Assembly (NCBI GenBank): GCA_947478535.1 | Contig: CANJXD010000009.1 | Location: 1 to 27,873 of the forward strand | DNA from: Acetobacteraceae bacterium | Lineage (GTDB): Bacteria; Pseudomonadota; Alphaproteobacteria; Acetobacterales; Acetobacteraceae | Direction of reading: 5' to 3' | Length of the DNA: 27,873 nt | Part shown: one piece after another, positions 22,770 through 27,873 of the stretch | How the letters are laid out: every line of letters starts with the position of its first letter | How positions within the stretch are numbered: the stretch's first letter is position 1 | Translations under genes and position numbers: made by a program | Notes under the pieces: generated by a model | Told to the model about the DNA's origin: nothing | What the model saw: only the letters and a program-made list of their open reading frames with translations | The model's database searches: none

Positions 22770-24257
22770 CTACCGCAGCTCCACCGTATGCAGGCGCAGC
22801 AACGAATCGCGCGCCGGGCGCCAGCCCTGCAAGCGCGCGCTGCGCCCAAAGACACGCGGCAGACCGACGAGGAAGATGGAGGGCACTTCCTCATGCATGA
22901 TCTCCATCATGCGATTATAGGCCGCGCGCCGTTCGCTCTCCACCACCGTCGACCGCGCGGCGAGCCAGAGCCGGTCGAACTCCTCATTCACCCAATAGGC
23001 GCGGCCGCTGGCCTGGGTGTACCAGACCGTGTTGAAATCCGCGTCGCCGACGCTGAACCAGCCGACCTGATAGATCGGCCCCTGTTCGCGGCTGCGTTCC
23101 ATCCGCGCCCAGACACCCCCTTCGCGCACGCTGACGGAAGCCTGGATGCCCACGCCGCGCATCATCCCCGCCGCCGCATTGGCGATATCGACATCGGAGA
23201 GATAGCGGCCGGATTGCGTGTTGATCGTCGTCGGAAAGCCGCCGGCATAGCCCGCTTCCGCCAGCAGCGCCCGGGCCCGCGCGGGGTCGAAGGGACGCGG
23301 ACGCAGGTTTGGATTGTGACCGAAGGTCGCGCGGGTGACGAGCTGCCCGTCCAGCACGCTGCCCTGGCCATCCAGCATCTGCGCCAGGATCTGCGGCTTG
23401 TTGATCGCGTAGTCCAGCGCCTGGCGCACGCGCACATCGTTGAAGGGCGGCGTCCGAGTATCCATCGTCAGCACCAGGCTGACGGAGCTTTCGATGGTCT
23501 CGATCGCGAGGTTCCGCCGTGCGCGCACGGAGGGGATGAGATCGACGGGCACTTCCTCCACCAGATGCGTCTCCCCCGCCAGCAGGGAGGCGACACGGGT
23601 GGAGCTTTCCGGGATGATACGGATGCGCAGCCGTTCGACCTTCGGCGCGCCACCCCAGTATTCCGCATTCGCCGTCAGGTCGTAGCGATCCCCGGGCACG
23701 AGTTCGCCGAACCGCCACGGCCCCGTGCCGATAGGCCGGCGCGCCGCCTCCACCGGGCCAAGCCGTTCCGTGACCGCCTTCTGCTCGATGGCGATATCCG
23801 CGAGGCCGCGCAGCAGCAGTGGTGCCGGCGCAATGGTGCGGATATCGATGGTATTGGCGTCGATCACCTCGACTGAGGCGATACCGGCGATGCGCCCCTT
23901 CCGCACATAGACCGTGCGCGGATTGGTGACGTATTCCAGCGTGAACTTCACATCCTCCGCCGTGAAGGGCGTGCCGTCATGCCAGCGGACGTTGCGGCGC
24001 AGATGAAAGCGCCAATGCGTCGGGCCGAGATTCTCCCACCGCTCGGCGAGGGAGGGGATGAGGTTGTCCTCGCTATCCCGGGCCACCAGCGGTTCCCAGG
24101 TCTGATAGACGAGGGAGAGCGTGTTGTAGCCGCCAGCGGCGGGACTGATGCTGTCCGTGAAGATCGAGGCGCCGACGACGAGCTGCCCGCGCTGCTGCGC
24201 GGCGGCCGGTGTGACAAACGGCACCAGGGCCGCGAGGACGAGAAGGGCGCGGCGCAT
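22770..24257 (-). CDS. ABC transporter substrate-binding protein, family 5 (DppA/OppA-like)
   Basis: A 495-residue periplasmic receptor of solute-binding family 5. Residues 1-20 form a signal peptide (MRRALLVLAALVPFVTPAAA) cut before QQRG. The mature part has the family pattern: YNTLSLVYQTWEPLVARD near the start, then LAERWENLGPTHWRFHLRRN, WHDGTPFTAEDVKFTLEYV and, later, VRQALDYAINKPQIL. These proteins bind peptides, opines, nickel complexes or glycosides. The ATG at 24257 has AAGGAG six bases upstream; the ATG at 24263 would touch the Shine-Dalgarno sequence. It follows the first DUF1028 gene by 23 bases and precedes dppB. Ligand unknown. Confidence 0.94.
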   Translation of the reverse strand: MRRALLVLAALVPFVTPAAAQQRGQLVVGASIFTDSISPAAGGYNTLSLVYQTWEPLVARDSEDNLIPSLAERWENLGPTHWRFHLRRNVRWHDGTPFTAEDVKFTLEYVTNPRTVYVRKGRIAGIASVEVIDANTIDIRTIAPAPLLLRGLADIAIEQKAVTERLGPVEAARRPIGTGPWRFGELVPGDRYDLTANAEYWGGAPKVERLRIRIIPESSTRVASLLAGETHLVEEVPVDLIPSVRARRNLAIETIESSVSLVLTMDTRTPPFNDVRVRQALDYAINKPQILAQMLDGQGSVLDGQLVTRATFGHNPNLRPRPFDPARARALLAEAGYAGGFPTTINTQSGRYLSDVDIANAAAGMMRGVGIQASVSVREGGVWARMERSREQGPIYQVGWFSVGDADFNTVWYTQASGRAYWVNEEFDRLWLAARSTVVESERRAAYNRMMEIMHEEVPSIFLVGLPRVFGRSARLQGWRPARDSLLRLHTVELR

Positions 24258-24280
24258 CGTCATCTCCTTCAATGCCGGGT

Positions 24281-24976
24281 TCAATGCCGGCCGGGCGGCG
24301 GAAAGCCGCGGGCCTGGAGCCAATGGTCATCGCGGCCGATGCCGGGATTGTAGGGGCGTTCCTGGAAATACGGCCCGAGCGGCGCGATGCGGTCGAAGAT
24401 GCGCCGCAGATCGGCGATCGGTTCGTCATGCAGGTCGGAGCGCAGGTCCATGTAGGAGAAGGGCTCATCCGCATAGACGAGGATCGCCGCCGAATTCTGG
24501 CCTTCCTTCTGCCCACCGGCACGGCCACCGGCCTCGATGCCGCGCATCAGCCGTTCTTCCAGCGCCGGACCTTCGTCGGAGACGGCTTCCGCCATCGCCT
24601 GCACCACCGATTCGGACACGACGGCATTCGCCATGGCGAGCCAGCCATCGCCGGTGATGTGCCCGGCGTAGAAGTGGTTCTGCTCGCCCGTGAAGGCCGC
24701 GGCGTGGCCGTAGATGTCCACCACGCCAATCTGGCGGGTGCCGCGGCGCGGATCGCTGTCGGCCAGTTCCGCCACCACCTTCGGCGCGTGCCATCCCTGC
24801 GCGATGAGGCGATGGCAGGTCAGGGTGAGGCGCGGATCAGCCACCGCCTGCACGGCGCCAGCGCCCATGCGCGGCACGACCACGGGGCAGCGATTGCCGA
24901 CGGCGATGGACCGCGTCGCCATGGCGACACCCAGCATGCGCGTGCGCGGGCACCGCGCGACGACGGTGAAGGTCAT
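24281..24976 (-). CDS. DUF1028 protein (Ntn-hydrolase-like), paralogue 1
   Basis: A 231-residue protein of the DUF1028/COG3342 family, which is placed in the Ntn-hydrolase superfamily. Activity is unproven; family members are found next to peptide-type ABC importers. It starts MTFTVVARCPRT, so Thr2 becomes N-terminal if Met is removed. Shared family segments are DPRLTLTCHRLIAQG, RQIGVVDIYGHAAAFTGEQN, EERLMRGIEAGGRAGGQKEG, NSAAILVY and EPIADLRRIF near the C terminus. The ATG overlaps the stop of paralogue 2 by 4 bases (ATGA). It lies upstream of the solute-binding protein gene, so it probably acts on what that importer brings in. Confidence 0.88.
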   Translation of the reverse strand: MTFTVVARCPRTRMLGVAMATRSIAVGNRCPVVVPRMGAGAVQAVADPRLTLTCHRLIAQGWHAPKVVAELADSDPRRGTRQIGVVDIYGHAAAFTGEQNHFYAGHITGDGWLAMANAVVSESVVQAMAEAVSDEGPALEERLMRGIEAGGRAGGQKEGQNSAAILVYADEPFSYMDLRSDLHDEPIADLRRIFDRIAPLGPYFQERPYNPGIGRDDHWLQARGFPPPGRH

Positions 24977-25734
24977 GCCGCTGTTCCCTTCGCCGCCTGC
25001 TTCGCGATCCAGTCCGCCTCGCCACCCAGCGCATGCGGCTGCCAAGGGCGGATGCGGTAGTATTCGATGGTCGGCCGGTAGAGTTCGAGGATGCGGCGGA
25101 GCTCGCCGATTGGCTCGTCGTGCTCATCCACGCGCAGGTCGACGAGCGGATAGGGCTCCGCGCCGTAGACGATCAGCGCGGCGGAATGCTGCCCGCCGTG
25201 CTGCCCGCCGGCATCGCGCCCGGCTTCCAGCGCCGCCATCAACCGGTCCTGCAACGCCTGCCCAGCCGTCGCGCGATAAACATCGCGCATCGCGCTTGCC
25301 GTGCGTTCGCTGATCAGTCCATTGCCCATCGCGACCATGCCGGGTTCGCAGAAAGCCCCGGACCAGTCCTTGTTTTCCGCCCCCGTACGGGCCACCGCAT
25401 TGCCGTCGCGGTCGATCACGCTGATCTGGCGCCATTCGATATGCGGATCGCTGGCGGCGATCTCGTCGATCGTCTTCTGCGCGGAATAGCCGAGCCGCAG
25501 CAGGTTGAGCCCGAGCGGGCCAAGCCGCGGATCGGTGACCGCCATCGTCACTGTCACCCCGAGGCCCGGCGCGATGAAGGGGCAGCGCGCGCCGACGCCG
25601 ATCGGGCGCGTCGAGATCGCGACACCATAGGCCCCGGTGTCAGGGCACTTCGCGGAGATCGCGAAGGTGGAGAATTCCTCGCCGAAGGGCGCGCCATCGC
25701 GGCGCGGCACAGGCGCTGGGTGGAAGACCGTCAT
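24973..25734 (-). CDS. DUF1028 protein (Ntn-hydrolase-like), paralogue 2 with N-terminal extension
   Basis: A second DUF1028 family protein of 253 residues, clearly related to its two neighbours (DPRLGPLGLNLLRLGYSAQK, RQISVIDRDGNAVARTGAEN, RLMAALEAGRDAGGQHGGQH, PIGELRRILE). Unlike them it has 22 residues before the equivalent of their start: EEFSTFAISAKCP aligns with MTFT(I/V)xARCP, placing Thr23 at the position of their Thr2. The ATG at 25734 has GAGG six bases upstream; an in-frame ATG at 25740 is the alternative. It opens the minus-strand transporter unit and faces paralogue 3 across about 115 bases. Reaction unknown. Confidence 0.87.
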   Translation of the reverse strand: MTVFHPAPVPRRDGAPFGEEFSTFAISAKCPDTGAYGVAISTRPIGVGARCPFIAPGLGVTVTMAVTDPRLGPLGLNLLRLGYSAQKTIDEIAASDPHIEWRQISVIDRDGNAVARTGAENKDWSGAFCEPGMVAMGNGLISERTASAMRDVYRATAGQALQDRLMAALEAGRDAGGQHGGQHSAALIVYGAEPYPLVDLRVDEHDEPIGELRRILELYRPTIEYYRIRPWQPHALGGEADWIAKQAAKGTAA

Positions 25735-25798
25735 CACCATCCTCGCTCATCGGATTGATGATGCTATGTCGCGCGCGGCGTGGGATGCAAGTTGTGTG

Positions 25799-25812
25799 AT
25801 GCGATCGCGCAT
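25799..25812. promoter_or_regulatory. Inverted repeat in the divergent DUF1028 spacer
   Basis: ATGCG-ATCG-CGCAT is a perfect five-base inverted repeat with a four-base spacer. It lies in the 115-base gap between the two divergent DUF1028 genes, where promoters for both halves of the transporter system must be. It could be an operator. At this GC content a chance occurrence is quite possible. Confidence 0.25.
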
Positions 25813-25849
25813 GACTATGCTGCGCGCGTCCTGCGGAGGCCTTTACCCA

Positions 25850-26602
25850 ATGACCTTCACCATAGCGGCGCGCTGCCCGCGCACGGGCTCGATCGGCATC
25901 GGCATCGCCACATCCTCGCCCGCCGTCGGATCGCGCTGCGTGCATGTCATGCACGGCATCGGTGTGATCGCACATCAGGCAAGCCCCGATCCGCGGCTCG
26001 GCCGGCTTGGCTTGAAGCTGCTGGAGCTCGGCTACAAGGCGCCGAAGGTGATGCGCGAACTCGTCGATGGCGATGTCGATATCGAATACCGGCAGATCGC
26101 GGTGATCGACATCATGGGCACGGCCGTCGCGCGCACCGGGGCCCAGAACCGCGATCACGCCTCCCATCTCGTGGGTGATGGCTTCGTGGCGCTCGGTAAC
26201 ATGCTGGAAGGCCAGCATACCGTGCAGGCGATCCATGACGCCTACCTCACCCATGCCGACCAGCCCTTCGAGGAACGCCTGATGCGCGCCATCGAGGCGG
26301 GGCGCGATGTCGGCGGGCAGTATCCGGAAGGCCAGACCTCTGCCGCGCTGCTGACCTACAACGACCAGGCCGTGGCACATGTCGATCTGCGCGTCGATCT
26401 CAGCCTGGAGCCGATCGCGGAACTGCGGCGCAGCCTGGAATGGTTCAAGCCGCTGCTGGGCTTCTACGCGGAGCGCTGCAACAACCCGCGCGTCGGCCGC
26501 CATAAGGACTATCTGCGCGGCCAGGGGATCCACCGGCAATTCGGCGTCACGCCGCCGCATGTCGCGGCCGCCCGCGCGCGCGGCGAAGGCCCACCGAAAT
26601 AG
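25850..26602 (+). CDS. DUF1028 protein (Ntn-hydrolase-like), paralogue 3
   Basis: A third DUF1028 family protein, 250 residues, starting MTFTIAARCPRTGSIGIGIA. It shares with paralogues 1 and 2 the segments DPRLGRLGLKLLELGYKAPK, RQIAVIDIMGTAVARTGAQN, EERLMRAIEAGRDVGGQYPE and PIAELRRSLEW. GGAGG lies ten bases before the ATG. The C terminus (about 20 residues rich in Ala/Arg/Pro) is longer than in paralogue 1. Its TAG stop directly abuts the ATG of the OppD-like ATPase gene, so the two are almost certainly cotranscribed. The three proteins are similar but far from identical, implying old duplications with separate roles rather than recent copies. Confidence 0.88.
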   Translation: MTFTIAARCPRTGSIGIGIATSSPAVGSRCVHVMHGIGVIAHQASPDPRLGRLGLKLLELGYKAPKVMRELVDGDVDIEYRQIAVIDIMGTAVARTGAQNRDHASHLVGDGFVALGNMLEGQHTVQAIHDAYLTHADQPFEERLMRAIEAGRDVGGQYPEGQTSAALLTYNDQAVAHVDLRVDLSLEPIAELRRSLEWFKPLLGFYAERCNNPRVGRHKDYLRGQGIHRQFGVTPPHVAAARARGEGPPK

Positions 26603-27564
<962 letters not shown>

Positions 27565-27568
<4 letters not shown>

Positions 27569-27873
27569 GCGCAATCATCGAAGCCCAGCGCCTCACCAAG
27601 ACCTTCGATGTACTGGGCGGCCCGCTGGGCATGACGAAGACCGGCGCGGTGCACGCTGTCGCCGGTGTCGATATCACCGTCCGGAAGGCGGAAGTGCTCG
27701 GCCTCGTCGGCGAAAGCGGCTGCGGCAAATCCACCCTTGGCCGGCTGCTGATCCGGCTGATCGAACCCACCGAAGGCCGCGTGCTGCTCGGCGGGCAGGA
27801 TCTTCTCGCCGCGAAGGGCGAGGCGCTGCGCCAATTGCGCCGCCGCGTGCAGATGGTGTTCCAGGACCCCTTC
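27565..27873 (+). CDS. Peptide/nickel-type ABC transporter ATPase, OppF/DppF-like (partial, cut by right edge)
   Basis: The first 103 codons of the second ATPase are visible. It starts with GTG overlapping the previous stop (GTGA). It reads MSAIIEAQRLTKTFDVLG, then Walker A GESGCGKST at about residues 51-59, LIRLIEPTEGRVLLGGQDLL, and ends in the Q-loop VQMVFQDPF. This is the typical OppF/DppF N terminus, including the LGGPLGMTKTGAVHAVAGV insertion between the first strands. With the gene before it, this completes the importer's two ATPases. The rest lies outside the window. Confidence 0.94.

Overview
The window is GC-rich, gene-dense bacterial DNA from an aerobic or facultative anoxygenic phototroph in the Alphaproteobacteria. 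The order bchF-N-B-H-L-M, divergent from ppaA(aerR)-ppsR-bchG-bch2-bchP, is the classic purple-bacterial photosynthesis gene cluster. A Bug/TctC-type binding protein, several DUF1028 genes and the style of the proteins suggest Acetobacteraceae (Roseomonas-like). That family placement is inference, not something a marker gene here proves.

Region 1 (1-8555, minus strand) is a tightly packed bacteriochlorophyll operon. It encodes the 3-vinyl hydratase BchF, the three subunits of light-independent protochlorophyllide reductase (BchN, BchB, BchL), the Mg-chelatase large subunit BchH and, cut by the left edge, the Mg-protoporphyrin methyltransferase BchM. Region 2 (8500-9891) holds the control DNA: one perfect TGT-N12-ACA PpsR/CrtJ-type site at the bchF side and two near-identical TGTCA-N7-TTGACG sites in front of ppaA and ppsR. 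Region 3 (8786-15877, plus strand) encodes the B12/heme-type antirepressor PpaA/AerR, the repressor PpsR, chlorophyll synthase BchG, a PucC-family membrane protein, geranylgeranyl reductase BchP and the early tetrapyrrole enzyme HemC. These genes make and esterify the pigment and adjust its synthesis to redox state and light.

Region 4 (15878-18048) is the border of the cluster. It has ispH on the minus strand, a small three-segment membrane protein, a possibly frameshifted small reading frame and a secreted class I cytochrome c. Strong GC hairpins mark both convergent junctions.

Region 5 (18049-27873) is metabolic and transport DNA. On the minus strand lie a solute-binding-like protein without a signal peptide, a class II aldolase/adducin-family protein and an orphan TctC-type receptor. 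Next comes a complete peptide/nickel-type ABC importer split over two divergent units: DUF1028-DUF1028-SBP-DppB-DppC on the minus strand and DUF1028-OppD-OppF (the last cut by the right edge) on the plus strand. Three non-identical DUF1028 (Ntn-hydrolase-like) paralogues heading the two halves of one transporter are the best candidate for an undescribed functional system here. I saw no tRNA, rRNA, CRISPR array or insertion sequence.
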